The position numbers and the translations under genes were made by a program. A stretch of 64,000 nt of DNA, taken from contig NZ_BMPO01000001.1 of NCBI RefSeq assembly GCF_014647635.1, positions 248,001 through 312,000 on the forward strand. Direction: 5' to 3'. Under the pieces are notes generated by a model. The model was not told where the DNA came from, did no database searches, and worked only from the letters and a program-made list of their open reading frames with translations. Below, piece after piece: positions 9,971 through 18,441 of the stretch. Each line of letters starts with the position of its first letter. Positions within the stretch are counted from its first letter, which is position 1. This DNA comes from Pseudomonas matsuisoli (GTDB lineage Bacteria > Pseudomonadota > Gammaproteobacteria > Pseudomonadales > Pseudomonadaceae).

Positions 9971-11167
9971 ATGAGTTTGTTCTCTTCCGTTGAAATGGCC
10001 CCACGTGATCCGATTTTGGGTCTCAATGATGCGTTCAACGCGGATACGCGTTCCAACAAGGTCAACCTTGGGGTAGGCGTTTACTACAACGAAGAAGGAC
10101 GGATCCCACTCTTGCGCGCGGTCGCCGAAGCGGAAAAAGCCCGCATCGCGGCGCACGCCCCGCGGGGCTATTTGCCGATCGAAGGCATCGCGGCGTACGA
10201 CCAGGCGGTACAGAAACTCTTGTTTGGCGAAGGCTCGAGCTTGCTGGCGGAAGGTCGCTGCGTGACGACCCAGGCCATTGGCGGCACGGGCGCACTCAAG
10301 ACCGGCGCTGACTTCATCAAGCGCCTGCAACCGAACGCAGTCGCCGCCATCAGTAATCCGAGCTGGGAAAATCACCGCGCGTTGTTCGAGGCCGCCGGCT
10401 TCGATGTCCGCAACTACCGCTACTACGACGCCGCCAGCCATGGTATCGATCGCGACGGCATGCTCGAAGACCTGCGCGCCCTTCCCGCCCGTTCCGTCGC
10501 GGTGCTGCATGCGTGCTGCCACAACCCAACCGGCGTCGACCTGACGGTCGAAGACTGGAAAGCGGTGCTCGACGTGGTACGTGAACGCGAACTGATTCCG
10601 TTCCTCGACATCGCCTACCAAGGCTTCGGCGATGGCATCCGCGAAGATGCCGTGGCCGTCGAACTGTTCGCCCAATCCGGTCTCGAGTTCTTCGTCTCGA
10701 GCTCGTTCTCCAAGTCGTTCTCGCTGTACGGTGAGCGCGTAGGCGCATTGACCATCGTCACCGCGTCCCAGGAGGAATCGGGTCGCGTACTTTCACAGGT
10801 GAAGCGTGTCATCCGCACTAACTATTCCAATCCACCGACCCACGGCGCCATCGTTGTCGCCTCGGTGCTGAACAGCCCTGAATTGCGTGCACTTTGGGAG
10901 CAAGAGCTGGCTGAGATGCGCGGACGAATCCGCGAGATGCGTGTTTCGATGGTGGAAAAATTGGCGGCACTGGGCGCTACACGTGACTTCAGCTTCGTCA
11001 ATGCTCAGCGCGGGATGTTCTCCTATTCGGGCCTGACGGCCGAGCAGGTCGAACGACTGCGCAACGACTTCGGCATCTATGCCGTGAGCACCGGCCGCAT
11101 CTGCGTTGCCGCCCTTAATCGCAGCAATCTAGACGCCGTAACCCGCGCCATCGCACAGGTGCTCTGA
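9971..11167 (+). CDS. tyrB: Aromatic-amino-acid/aspartate aminotransferase (class I)
   Basis: PLP-dependent enzyme moving amino groups between aromatic amino acids or aspartate and 2-oxoglutarate. The 398-residue protein has the subgroup Ia N-terminus (MSLFSSVEMAPRDPILGLND, then NLGVGVYY), the substrate loop HACCHNPTGVDL, and the PLP-lysine motif SSSFSKSFSLYGERVG near residue 245. A C-terminal arginine lies in STGRICVAALN. It is divergent from uvrB across a 185-bp gap. TyrB versus AspC specificity cannot be settled by eye; the conserved uvrB-aminotransferase pair of Pseudomonas is usually annotated as aromatic aminotransferase. Confidence 0.9.
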   Translation: MSLFSSVEMAPRDPILGLNDAFNADTRSNKVNLGVGVYYNEEGRIPLLRAVAEAEKARIAAHAPRGYLPIEGIAAYDQAVQKLLFGEGSSLLAEGRCVTTQAIGGTGALKTGADFIKRLQPNAVAAISNPSWENHRALFEAAGFDVRNYRYYDAASHGIDRDGMLEDLRALPARSVAVLHACCHNPTGVDLTVEDWKAVLDVVRERELIPFLDIAYQGFGDGIREDAVAVELFAQSGLEFFVSSSFSKSFSLYGERVGALTIVTASQEESGRVLSQVKRVIRTNYSNPPTHGAIVVASVLNSPELRALWEQELAEMRGRIREMRVSMVEKLAALGATRDFSFVNAQRGMFSYSGLTAEQVERLRNDFGIYAVSTGRICVAALNRSNLDAVTRAIAQVL

Positions 11168-11176
11168 CCCCCGCCA

Positions 11177-11196
11177 GGAGGCCGCTGACGGCCTCC
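11177..11196 (+). terminator. Hairpin downstream of the aminotransferase
   Basis: A perfect 8-bp GC-rich stem (GGAGGCCG / CGGCCTCC) with a CTGA loop starts 9 bp after the stop codon. No T-run follows, so it may act as a weak terminator or 3'-end stabiliser. Confidence 0.5.
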
Positions 11197-11203
11197 GGCA
11201 TGC

Positions 11204-11231
11204 TTGACTTTGCCTTACGGATCAGTACGAT
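11204..11231 (+). promoter_or_regulatory. Promoter of tRNA-Asn
   Basis: TTGACT, a 16-bp spacer, and TACGAT end 12 bp before the tRNA 5' end. The -35 is nearly consensus and the -10 matches 4 of 6, with a GC-containing discriminator. Inferred from position and sequence. Confidence 0.55.
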
Positions 11232-11243
11232 ACGCACCGTTGT

Positions 11244-11319
11244 TCCGCGATAGCTCAGTCGGTAGAGCAAATGACTGTTAATCATTGGGTCCCTGGTTCG
11301 AGTCCAGGTCGCGGAGCCA
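11244..11319 (+). tRNA. tRNA-Asn (anticodon GTT)
   Basis: A 76-nt cloverleaf with acceptor TCCGCGA/TCGCGGA, anticodon arm AATGA-CTGTTAA-TCATT (GTT), T-arm GGTTCGAGTCC and encoded CCA. A strong terminator follows within 10 bp. No second copy of its 3' end was seen downstream, so there is no sign of an integrated element at this tRNA. Confidence 0.97.
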
Positions 11320-11325
11320 AATTCG

Positions 11326-11356
11326 AAACCCCAGGTGCAAGCCTGGGGTTTTTTAT
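11326..11356 (+). terminator. Intrinsic terminator after tRNA-Asn
   Basis: A 10-bp stem (AAACCCCAGG / CCTGGGGTTT) with a 6-nt loop runs directly into a T-run (TTTTTT). A textbook rho-independent terminator. Confidence 0.9.
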
Positions 11357-11556
11357 TGCCTGATGGACCCTCACCAGGGACCTTGCCCCAGGTGATTCGG
11401 CCTAACGGCCTCATGAACGGTGGAAGCCCTTCGGGATTCCACCGTACGAGAATTGCGGGCACCCCACATGCCCCGCGCGCACCTGTAGAAGTTCCCCGCT
11501 GCCAAGGCGCCGCGCTGTCGCGCAGCAAGGAGGCGGCGCGGCAGTGATCGGGCCTT

Positions 11557-11624
11557 GTGGGAGCGAGCCATGCTCGCGATTGGCAGGACGGCGTAACTCC
11601 ATCGCGGGCATGGCCCGCTCCCAC
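11557..11624. repeat. REPIN-like inverted pair, GTGGGAGCG..CCATG..CGCGAT type
   Basis: Two REP units in inverted orientation: GTGGGAGCGAGCCATGCTCG at the left end and CGGGCATGGCCCGCTCCCAC at the right end, separated by a short spacer. The same family occurs at 19342-19417 and, degenerate, at 40961-41036. Confidence 0.8.
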
Positions 11625-11869
11625 ATGAGCTACGTAGGGTGGATTAGCGACTCGTCGCGTAATCCACCGTTCACCGCGTGGTCGCCTGTGATCCGGTTGC
11701 CCGCGGTAAACGGTGGAAGCCCTTCGGGATTCCACCCTACGGTCTCGAAGTACATCGAGCGCTCTATCGTGGGGTGGGCCGTGCGGCGCTCAGCGTGCTA
11801 GCGATCGTGATCTAGCACAACCACTGGCCCATGACGATTCGCTCGTCAAAAACATCGCCAGCAAGCTGG
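11619..11869. repeat. 251-bp tandem repeat, copy 1
   Basis: The unit begins CTCCCACATGAGCTACGTAG and ends with a REP half (ATCGCCAGCAAGCTGG). Inside it are two inverted elements: GGTGGATTA...TAATCCACC and AACGGTGGAAG...TTCCACCCTAC. It is followed immediately by copy 2 with the same length and only a handful of substitutions or balanced small indels. Confidence 0.9.
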
Positions 11870-12120
11870 CTCCCACATGAGCTACGTAGGGTGGATTAGC
11901 GACTCGTCGCGTAATCCACCGTTCACCGCGTAGTCGCTTGTGATCCGGTTGCCCGCGGTAAACGGTGGAAGCCCTTCGGGATTCCACCCTACAGTCTCGA
12001 AGCACATCGAGCGCTCTATCGTTGGGGTGGGCCGCGGCGCTCAGCGTGCTAGCGATCGTGATCTAGCACAACCACTGGCCCATGACGATTCGCCCGTCAA
12101 AAACATCGCCAGCAAGCTGG
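11870..12120. repeat. 251-bp tandem repeat, copy 2
   Basis: Same start and end as copy 1, head to tail with no gap. Differences by eye include CGTGGTCGCC versus CGTAGTCGCT, GGTCTCGAAGTAC versus AGTCTCGAAGCAC, and GTGGGGTGGGCCGTGCGG versus GTTGGGGTGGGCCGCGG. The next bases (CTCCTACAGG) resemble the start of another unit, which suggests the duplication used the REP-like ends. Confidence 0.9.
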
Positions 12121-12165
12121 CTCCTACAGGAGCCGCACACTCAGATCGTCGGTTTAAATCGCCGA

Positions 12166-12993
12166 TCAAAGACTCATCACATCCAAAAACCGCGGTGTCG
12201 CCGTGTCATCGATACGCAGGCTGGTGAAATCGAACAGATTACGATCGGCCAGTTGCGACGGTACGACGTTCTGCAGCGCGCGGAACATGATTTCGGTACG
12301 GCCGGGGGACTTGCGTTCCCATTCCTGCAGCATGTCCTTGACGACCTGACGCTGCAGATTTTCCTGCGAGCCACACAGGTTGCACGGGATGATTGGGAAT
12401 TCCTTCAGGCGCGAATACGCCTCGATGTCGGCCTCGTTGCAATACGCCAGCGGGCGAATGACCACGTTTCGGCCGTCGTCCGAGCGCAGCTTTGGCGGCA
12501 TCGCCTTTAGCGTGCCACCGTAGAACATGTTCAGGAAAAACGTCTCGAGAATGTCGTCACGGTGGTGACCGAGTGCCATCTTGGTCGCACCTATCTCATC
12601 TGCATACGTGTACAGCGTCCCGCGGCGCAAGCGTGAGCACAGCGAACAGGTCGTTTTACCCTCTGGGATTTTCTCCTTCACCACCGAGTACGTGTCCTTC
12701 TCGATGATGTGGTACGGCACCTCAACGGATTCCAGATACGCCGGCAGTACATGCTCCGGGAAGCCCGGCTGCTTTTGGTCCATGTTCACCGCCACGATCT
12801 CGAACCGAATCGGCGCGACCTTTTGCAGGTACAACAGCACGTCCAGCATCGTGTAGCTGTCCTTACCACCCGACAGGCAGACCATGATCTTGTCGCCGTC
12901 TTCGATCATGTTGAAGTCCGCGACCGCTTCACCCACCTGGCGGCGCAGGCGCTTCTGCAGTTTGTTCTGGTTGACCGAAAGGGTGCTGCTCAT
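12166..12993 (-). CDS. ttcA: tRNA 2-thiocytidine(32) synthetase TtcA
   Basis: Fe-S dependent enzyme that thiolates cytidine 32 of certain tRNAs. The 275-residue protein has the PP-loop [10 protein letters not shown] at about residues 41-50 and the two CxxC pairs ([12 protein letters not shown] and [14 protein letters not shown]) that carry the cluster and catalytic cysteines. [14 protein letters not shown] is also typical of the family. The gene is monocistronic, with its 3' end against the repeat region and about 200 bp upstream before the divergent sprT gene. Confidence 0.96.
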   Translation of the reverse strand: MSSTLSVNQNKLQKRLRRQVGEAVADFNMIEDGDKIMVCLSGGKDSYTMLDVLLYLQKVAPIRFEIVAVNMDQKQPGFPEHVLPAYLESVEVPYHIIEKDTYSVVKEKIPEGKTTCSLCSRLRRGTLYTYADEIGATKMALGHHRDDILETFFLNMFYGGTLKAMPPKLRSDDGRNVVIRPLAYCNEADIEAYSRLKEFPIIPCNLCGSQENLQRQVVKDMLQEWERKSPGRTEIMFRALQNVVPSQLADRNLFDFTSLRIDDTATPRFLDVMSL

Positions 12994-13200
12994 GCTGGTG
13001 GTGACATCCCGTATGAAGAAAGTAACGGCAACCGACGTCGAACGCGGGCGCAGTCGATAGCCGTGAAAAGCCGTGCATTTTACGTGTTATTGCGATGACG
13101 CCCAGCGTCGATCGACAAAAATCCCATGCCCGACTGCCAGATGGTCTCCGGCCGAACGGTCATTCTCAGGCATAATTTCGGCTCACCGGAGTAGGAACCC

Positions 13201-13695
13201 ATGCCCGAGCAGCTTCATGCACGCGTCGAGGCCTGTTATCGGCTGGCCGAAGACTTTTTCAAGCGCCCTTTCGTGAGACCCGACGTCAGCTTCAAGCTGC
13301 GTGGGCAAAAAGCCGGCGTCGCACACCTTCACGAAAACCGTCTGCGCTTCAATCCAAAGCTCTATACCGATAATCGCGAGCACTTTCTCGAGCAGACCGT
13401 TGCGCACGAAGTAGCGCATCTGGTTGCCCACCAATTGTTTGGCGACCGCATTCAGCCCCACGGCGAGGAATGGCAACTCATCATGCGTGGCGTCTACGAG
13501 CTGCCACCTGATCGCTGCCACACCTATGAAATCGAGCGACGCGCGCGGAACGCCTACATCTACCAATGCGCATGCCCCGAGCGAGAGTTTCCGCTGTCGT
13601 CCCAACGTCATGCGCTTATCGGCAAAGGGCGGCGATATATCTGTCGAAGCTGCAAGAAGACACTGATCTACAGCGGCCGCCAGACGCAGGCGTGA
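13201..13695 (+). CDS. sprT: SprT-family zinc metalloprotease-like protein
   Basis: A 164-residue SprT-like protein. The zinc-protease signature HEVAH lies at residues 69-73 (QTVAHEVAHLVAHQLFG), and a C-terminal zinc ribbon follows with Cys pairs in QCACPERE and ICRSCKK. The family is related to the eukaryotic DNA-protein crosslink protease Spartan; the bacterial role is poorly defined. AGGA lies 6 bp before the ATG. It is divergent from ttcA and followed 62 bp later by the ion channel gene on the same strand. Confidence 0.92.
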   Translation: MPEQLHARVEACYRLAEDFFKRPFVRPDVSFKLRGQKAGVAHLHENRLRFNPKLYTDNREHFLEQTVAHEVAHLVAHQLFGDRIQPHGEEWQLIMRGVYELPPDRCHTYEIERRARNAYIYQCACPEREFPLSSQRHALIGKGRRYICRSCKKTLIYSGRQTQA

Positions 13696-13757
13696 GCCGT
13701 TCGATGGAACCGTGGGCTGCCTGGCGCTTTCAGACGGGTTTGACGATAGGAATAGGC

Positions 13758-14621
13758 ATGGACGCGGAACCCCGTTCAAACAGTGTGCGAGCACGCATCA
13801 ACACCATCATCTTTCACGTCAGCACCCCTGCTGGACGGGCCTTCGATATCAGCCTGCTCGTCGTCATCCTGGCCAGCCTGCTGGTCGTCATGCTCGACAG
13901 CATCGATACCGTCCATGCGGCCTACGGCGATTGGCTCGCAGGCCTGGAATGGGTCTTCACCACCCTGTTCGCGATCGAGTACCTGCTGCGTGTCTACAGC
14001 AGCGAACGGCCAAAGGACTACGTCTTCAGCTTCTACGGCTTGATCGACGTAATCGCCATTCTCCCCGCCTTCATCGCCCTGTTTTATCCGGACGCCCAAT
14101 ACCTGCTGATCGTACGGGTCATCCGCATGCTGCGCGTCTTCCGCGTGCTGAAGCTCGTACCCTACTTGAGCCAGGCGAATTTCTTGCTTGTCGCGCTGCG
14201 CGCCAGCAGGCAGAAGATTGTCGTGTTTCTTCTAGGCATCACCACGCTGGTCACCGTGTACGGCACCCTGATGTACGTGATCGAGGGCCCACCCAATGGC
14301 TTTACCAGCATCCCCAAGAGCATCTATTGGGCCATCGTCACGCTGACGACCGTCGGCTTCGGTGACATGGTCCCGAAGACTGCCCTGGGTCAAACGCTCG
14401 CATCATTGGTGATGATCACTGGCTACGCGATCATTGCGGTGCCCACCGGTATCTTCACCGCGGAACTGGCGAACGCCATGCGCCCCGAGGCGTTGCATCG
14501 GGAATGCCCTCGTTGCGAAAAAGGTCAGCACGAGCAGAACGCCAGCTACTGCAATCGCTGCGGTGCGGCCCTGTTCCCCGCCCCAGACACAGGCGCCTCG
14601 AAACATTCCGAAAGCCGCTGA
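13758..14621 (+). CDS. Voltage-gated-type potassium/ion channel with C-terminal zinc ribbon
   Basis: A 287-residue six-transmembrane channel. S1 begins near residue 25 (FDISLLVVILASLLVVMLDS). S4 is an Arg-rich helix (LLIVRVIRMLRVFRVLKLV) that forms the voltage sensor, and the pore loop carries the potassium selectivity motif TLTTVGFGDMVP. The cytoplasmic tail has two CxxC pairs (CPRCEKGQ and CNRCGAAL), a predicted zinc ribbon. The start at 13758 gives a normal N-terminus and an AGGAA-type site; a longer open frame overlaps sprT and is not needed. Inner-membrane potassium channel by family; ligand or voltage response untested. Confidence 0.9.
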   Translation: MDAEPRSNSVRARINTIIFHVSTPAGRAFDISLLVVILASLLVVMLDSIDTVHAAYGDWLAGLEWVFTTLFAIEYLLRVYSSERPKDYVFSFYGLIDVIAILPAFIALFYPDAQYLLIVRVIRMLRVFRVLKLVPYLSQANFLLVALRASRQKIVVFLLGITTLVTVYGTLMYVIEGPPNGFTSIPKSIYWAIVTLTTVGFGDMVPKTALGQTLASLVMITGYAIIAVPTGIFTAELANAMRPEALHRECPRCEKGQHEQNASYCNRCGAALFPAPDTGASKHSESR

Positions 14622-14728
14622 ACCCGACATCGCCGAACCGCTCGACGCTAGCGGCAGTCCATCCCTTAGGTCATAGCAGGTCGCCCATACCGGTGACGAA
14701 AACAACACCATGACAAGGAGAGGCGCCA

Positions 14729-16189
14729 ATGACGGACGCGTCGGAAAACAACACCAGCGGCTCGCGCAAAGCCGCGTCAATCGGCCTAATACTCGGCCCT
14801 TTACTATTGCTCGCCTGCCTACTCACCGATCCGCCCGGCGAGCTTTCCCGTGCGGCCTGGAACACACTGGGCCTGACGTTGCTCATGGCCACCTGGTGGT
14901 CGACCGAAGCCATCCCGATTCCGGCCACCGCCCTGCTTCCGATTCCAATGATTCCCCTTCTCGGAATCGGCGAGATGTCCAGTGCTACCTCGCCTTACGG
15001 CAACCCGACGATATTCCTGTTCTTCGGAGGCTTTCTCCTCGGCCTCGCCATGCAGCGCTGGAATCTTCATAAGCGGATCGCGCTGGCGACCTTGCTGGCC
15101 GTAGGCAACCAACCGAAACGCCAGGTCGCGGGCTTCATGATCGCCACCGCGTTCCTAAGCATGTGGGTCAGCAACACCGCGACGGCCATCATGATGCTGC
15201 CTATCGGCATGTCCGTGATCGGACTGCTTACGGCCAACGGCGGTGACGAAGCCGATCAAAAACGCTTCGCGACGGCGCTGTTACTGGGGATCGCCTATGC
15301 CGCCAGCGTTGGCGGTATCGCAACGCTCATCGGAACGCCGCCGAACGCAATGCTGGCCGCATTCCTGAGTGAGAATCACCAGGTGGAGATCGGCTTCGGT
15401 CAATGGATGCTGCTGGGTCTGCCCGTAGCGCTAGGCATGCTGGTGTTCATCTGGTGGTGGCTGACGCTGGGGGGATTCAAGCTGGAAACGTCGGAAAGCA
15501 CCCATTTATTGCAAGAAGAGAAGGACAAGCTGGGACCGCTTTCCACGGGCGAGAAACGTATCGGTATCGTCTTCACGCTAGCCGCCGCAAGCTGGATCTT
15601 TCAGCCAATGCTTGCGGATATCGTTCCGGGCATCAGCGACACCAGCATTGCGATCATTGCCGCCCTTACCCTCTTCCTCGTTCCAGTTAACCGCGAAAAA
15701 CGCGAGTTCCTGATGAACTGGGACTACGCGACGAAGGTACCTTGGGGCGTGCTTCTGCTCTTCGGGGGTGGCCTGTCGTTGGCAGCCGCAATCAGCAGCT
15801 CAGGGCTAGCAGAGTGGATAGCCCAGGGTCTAGAAGGGTTCGATACCCTGCCCTTGGTGCTGATGATCGGCTTAGTTACATTGATCATCGTGATGTTGAC
15901 GGAAGTAACGTCGAATACCGCCACGGCCGCAGCCTTCCTGCCGCTTCTTGGCGCGCTCGCTGCCGCGCAAGGGCTACCGCCGGAGATGCTGGCGATACCT
16001 GCCGCGATCGCCGCGAGTTGCGCATTCATGATGCCCGTCGCAACACCGCCTAACGCGATCGTATTCGGTACCGGGCAGATGAAGATTCAATCGATGATCA
16101 AGGCCGGGTTCGCGATCAATCTTTACGGCACGGTGCTTGTGACACTGCTCTGCTACCTATTGATCGGGATGATCTGGTCCAACGCGTAA
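14729..16189 (+). CDS. SLC13/DASS-family carboxylate:sodium symporter
   Basis: A 486-residue inner-membrane transporter with about 11-12 hydrophobic segments. The two DASS signature hairpins are visible as MWVSNTATAIMMLPIGMSV (residues near 145) and EVTSNTATAAAFLPLLGAL (near 395), each with the SNT sodium/substrate motif. Its C-terminal part has the family sequence MPVATPPNAIVFGTG. Family members import di- and tricarboxylates or sulfate with sodium; the substrate here is unknown. AGGAG lies before the ATG and a hairpin follows the stop. Confidence 0.92.
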   Translation: MTDASENNTSGSRKAASIGLILGPLLLLACLLTDPPGELSRAAWNTLGLTLLMATWWSTEAIPIPATALLPIPMIPLLGIGEMSSATSPYGNPTIFLFFGGFLLGLAMQRWNLHKRIALATLLAVGNQPKRQVAGFMIATAFLSMWVSNTATAIMMLPIGMSVIGLLTANGGDEADQKRFATALLLGIAYAASVGGIATLIGTPPNAMLAAFLSENHQVEIGFGQWMLLGLPVALGMLVFIWWWLTLGGFKLETSESTHLLQEEKDKLGPLSTGEKRIGIVFTLAAASWIFQPMLADIVPGISDTSIAIIAALTLFLVPVNREKREFLMNWDYATKVPWGVLLLFGGGLSLAAAISSSGLAEWIAQGLEGFDTLPLVLMIGLVTLIIVMLTEVTSNTATAAAFLPLLGALAAAQGLPPEMLAIPAAIAASCAFMMPVATPPNAIVFGTGQMKIQSMIKAGFAINLYGTVLVTLLCYLLIGMIWSNA

Positions 16190-16206
16190 ACCGGTAACGT
16201 GGCGAT

Positions 16207-16231
16207 GCTGGCACCTGCAAAGGGTGCCAGC
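16207..16231. terminator. Hairpin downstream of the DASS transporter
   Basis: A perfect 9-bp stem (GCTGGCACC / GGTGCCAGC) with a 7-nt loop lies between the transporter stop and the convergent lipoprotein gene. There is little T-rich sequence after it, so efficiency is uncertain. Confidence 0.6.
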
Positions 16232-16251
16232 GCGAGCCTTATACAAGCAGA

Positions 16252-16698
16252 TCAGAGGCTACGCAAACCCGGCGGAACGCTCGGCGCCGCAACGGGCTCC
16301 CAAGGACCATCCGGCAGCGAAGAAGACATCCACTCGCCTCCCTGCTTCTGGTAATAGACGCGCTCGCGATAGTAAAGCTCGCGTTTCGGCACGACATAGA
16401 CGCCTAACCGGTTATCCCACTGGGCCGCCACGTGCGGCGGTGGGGCAAATCGTGGGCTTATCGTGGGCTGTGATGCCGGCGGAGCGGGCACTGGCGCAGG
16501 TTGGACCGGCGGTGCTTTCGGCGTGGGCAAAGGTACTGGCGCCGGTGCGGGAACGGGCTCAACCGGGGGCATATCTTCCGTGCTACGCCCCGCGCAACCG
16601 GCGAGCAGTGCGACGAGCAATAGCGGCACGATCTTCTTGTACGAAACCTGCGCAGTGGATAACAGCGGTCGGCCGTGGCCGACTGAAAACTCACTCAT
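16252..16698 (-). CDS. Proline-rich lipoprotein of unknown function
   Basis: A 148-residue predicted lipoprotein. After a short N-terminus there is a hydrophobic segment with a lipobox (LLLVALLAGC), then a Pro/Ala/Val repeat region (EPVPAPAPVPLPTPKAPPVQ and on to about residue 85). A short C-terminal domain follows with several Tyr and Trp (YYRERVYYQKQGGEW, DGPWEP). AGGGAG lies 7-8 bp before the ATG at 16698. The Pro-rich part could span periplasm or peptidoglycan. It is divergent from the FliK-domain gene, but no function can be assigned. Confidence 0.75.
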   Translation of the reverse strand: MSEFSVGHGRPLLSTAQVSYKKIVPLLLVALLAGCAGRSTEDMPPVEPVPAPAPVPLPTPKAPPVQPAPVPAPPASQPTISPRFAPPPHVAAQWDNRLGVYVVPKRELYYRERVYYQKQGGEWMSSSLPDGPWEPVAAPSVPPGLRSL

Positions 16699-16932
16699 GC
16701 ATGACTCCCTAGAACGCCTCAGGCGAACACCGGCCAACAACCGGACCTTGTCGATGCTGCTTCTGACCCAGGACACCGCTTCTAATTCCGCTACGCTCGA
16801 CGTGAACCACCGGTCACCCTCGCTCAAGAAACAGGGTCTGGCGCCGCTAACGGGGGCAATACCCATTTTGGGACGATCGACCACCGCCAAGATCCTCCTC
16901 GCGAGGACGCAGGCTCCAATGGTTTGAGCTGA

Positions 16933-18441
16933 ATGACCGATATCGCCGCCGCCCGCGTGCTACCCACGACAACAGCTGCCCGCACCCAGGCCGCGATCGT
17001 CGATATGGCGCTGAAACTGACGCAGTCGCTCGAAGGCGTGTTGACCGCGGGCGAAAACGCTACCGCCGAAGTCGTTACCGTCAAGGATCAAGGCCAGAAC
17101 TTTCAACTGGTGCTGCGCCTGACGCTAGAAAACGGTCGTCAGACCCTGGTGGAAACGGAAAGCCCGCGGGCGATACCGCAGGGGACTGCATTGGCGGTCA
17201 CTGCCTTGTCGCAGACGCGGCTGCTGGCTGCGTTGCAGAACACATCGCAACAGCCCGTCAGTGAGCTGGATTTGACGCAGATGCCAGTGGGCACGCTGAT
17301 TCAGGGCCGCGTGGTGTCGAGCCAGCCCGTGACGCCTGACGCGGCGACATTCAAAGTGATCGTCCAGCTGCTCAATGGCGCGAACGCGGGCCAGAAGTTG
17401 AACATCGAGACGCCGATCAAGCTGCCCGCTGGCAGCCTGATGACGGCACGTGTGGACGGCAACCAGACACTTTCGTTCGTACCGCTGAGTGGCTTACTGA
17501 ACAGACTTGATATCGAGCAGCAACTCAACGGGCAACTGGGGCGACAGGGGTCACTCGAAAGTCTGTTCAAAGCGCTGTCAAATCCGGCGACGCCCTTGCC
17601 TACGCCGATTAAAGGCGCAGTGGAAAAGCTCTTGGCAGACCTTCCCGAATTCGCCGAGCTGAAGGATCCAAAGGTATTGGCCCGGGCGCTGGCCAACAGC
17701 GGCGCGCAGCTGGAAACGCGATTGCTCGCCGACTTGGAGACCACTCAGGACCTCAAGGGCAATCTGCTTCGCCTGGTCTCGCAACTGAGTCAGCAGACCG
17801 CCCTGCCACCAAGCCTCAACCCTGGCGTTGCGCAGATGCTTCCCGGGTTGCTGCGCGATGCATTGGGCGCACTGGGTCAGACAGGTTCGCGGCAGAGCGG
17901 TGAGAGCTTTCCGCTACCGGCGCGCTTGCTGCAATCGCTGGAACAGAACGCGGACTTAGAGGGCCTCTTGAAGCTGGCCGCCGCTGCGGTCTCCCGCTTG
18001 CAAAGTCATCAGCTTTCCGGCCTAGCTCAGACCATGATGACCCCCGAGGGCAATCAGCTTACGACCTGGCAGATGGAATTGCCCGTCAGGGACCGCCAGG
18101 ATTTCGTCCCCGTGCAAGTAAAGCTACAACGTGAAGAACAGTCCCAACAGGCACGGACGCAAGAACGGGGCGAAATGCTCTGGCGGATCGACCTTGCGTT
18201 CGATATCGACCCATTGGGGCCATTGCAAGTCCAGGCACAGCTGTTTCAGGGCGTGCTCAGCAGCCAGCTGTGGGCCGAGCGCCAGAACACCGCACGCTTA
18301 GTGGACGCCGAGCTGGGAACGCTACGTGAGCGTCTAGTAAGTGCCGGCCTAACGGTTGGCGACATCGCATGCAGGCAAGGGGCGCCATCGCGCGGCCCGC
18401 GCGCTCGTCTGGAACAACGCTGGGTGGATGAAACAGCATGA
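16933..18441 (+). CDS. FliK C-terminal-domain protein (second FliK-like gene)
   Basis: A 502-residue protein that is low-complexity and Gln/Ala/Leu-rich over most of its length. Its C-terminal region matches the Flg_hook domain of hook-length control proteins (FVPVQVKLQREEQ, then WRIDLAFDIDPLGPLQVQAQLFQG). The true fliK lies at 41077-42315, so this is an extra family member, as seen at the outer edge of the che/mot cluster in other Pseudomonas. Its stop overlaps the start of the FlhB-like gene by 4 bp (ATGA), so the two are translationally coupled. That pairing of FliK-like and FlhB-C-like proteins suggests a joint role in export switching, which is inferred. Confidence 0.85.
   Translation: MTDIAAARVLPTTTAARTQAAIVDMALKLTQSLEGVLTAGENATAEVVTVKDQGQNFQLVLRLTLENGRQTLVETESPRAIPQGTALAVTALSQTRLLAALQNTSQQPVSELDLTQMPVGTLIQGRVVSSQPVTPDAATFKVIVQLLNGANAGQKLNIETPIKLPAGSLMTARVDGNQTLSFVPLSGLLNRLDIEQQLNGQLGRQGSLESLFKALSNPATPLPTPIKGAVEKLLADLPEFAELKDPKVLARALANSGAQLETRLLADLETTQDLKGNLLRLVSQLSQQTALPPSLNPGVAQMLPGLLRDALGALGQTGSRQSGESFPLPARLLQSLEQNADLEGLLKLAAAAVSRLQSHQLSGLAQTMMTPEGNQLTTWQMELPVRDRQDFVPVQVKLQREEQSQQARTQERGEMLWRIDLAFDIDPLGPLQVQAQLFQGVLSSQLWAERQNTARLVDAELGTLRERLVSAGLTVGDIACRQGAPSRGPRARLEQRWVDETA

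Larger units (their letters stand above)
11357..12165. other. Gene-free repeat region between tRNA-Asn and ttcA
   Basis: About 800 bp with no credible coding sequence; open frames here are generated by the palindromes. It contains a partial copy of an inverted element (11418-11448, AACGGTGGAAG...TTCCACCGT), an inverted pair of GTGGGAGCGAGCC-type repeats (11557-11624), a 251-bp tandem duplication (11619-12120), and a terminal REP (12104-12129) directly before the convergent 3' end of ttcA. The region behaves as a landing site for short dispersed repeats. Confidence 0.85.

Noticed and set aside
11619-12120. CRISPR array
   Set aside because: Only two long units with no short identical repeats and unique spacers, and no cas genes nearby.
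11320-12165. Integrated element or attachment site after tRNA-Asn
   Set aside because: No integrase gene and no second copy of the tRNA 3' end were seen; the region is explained by REP-type repeats and the 251-bp duplication.
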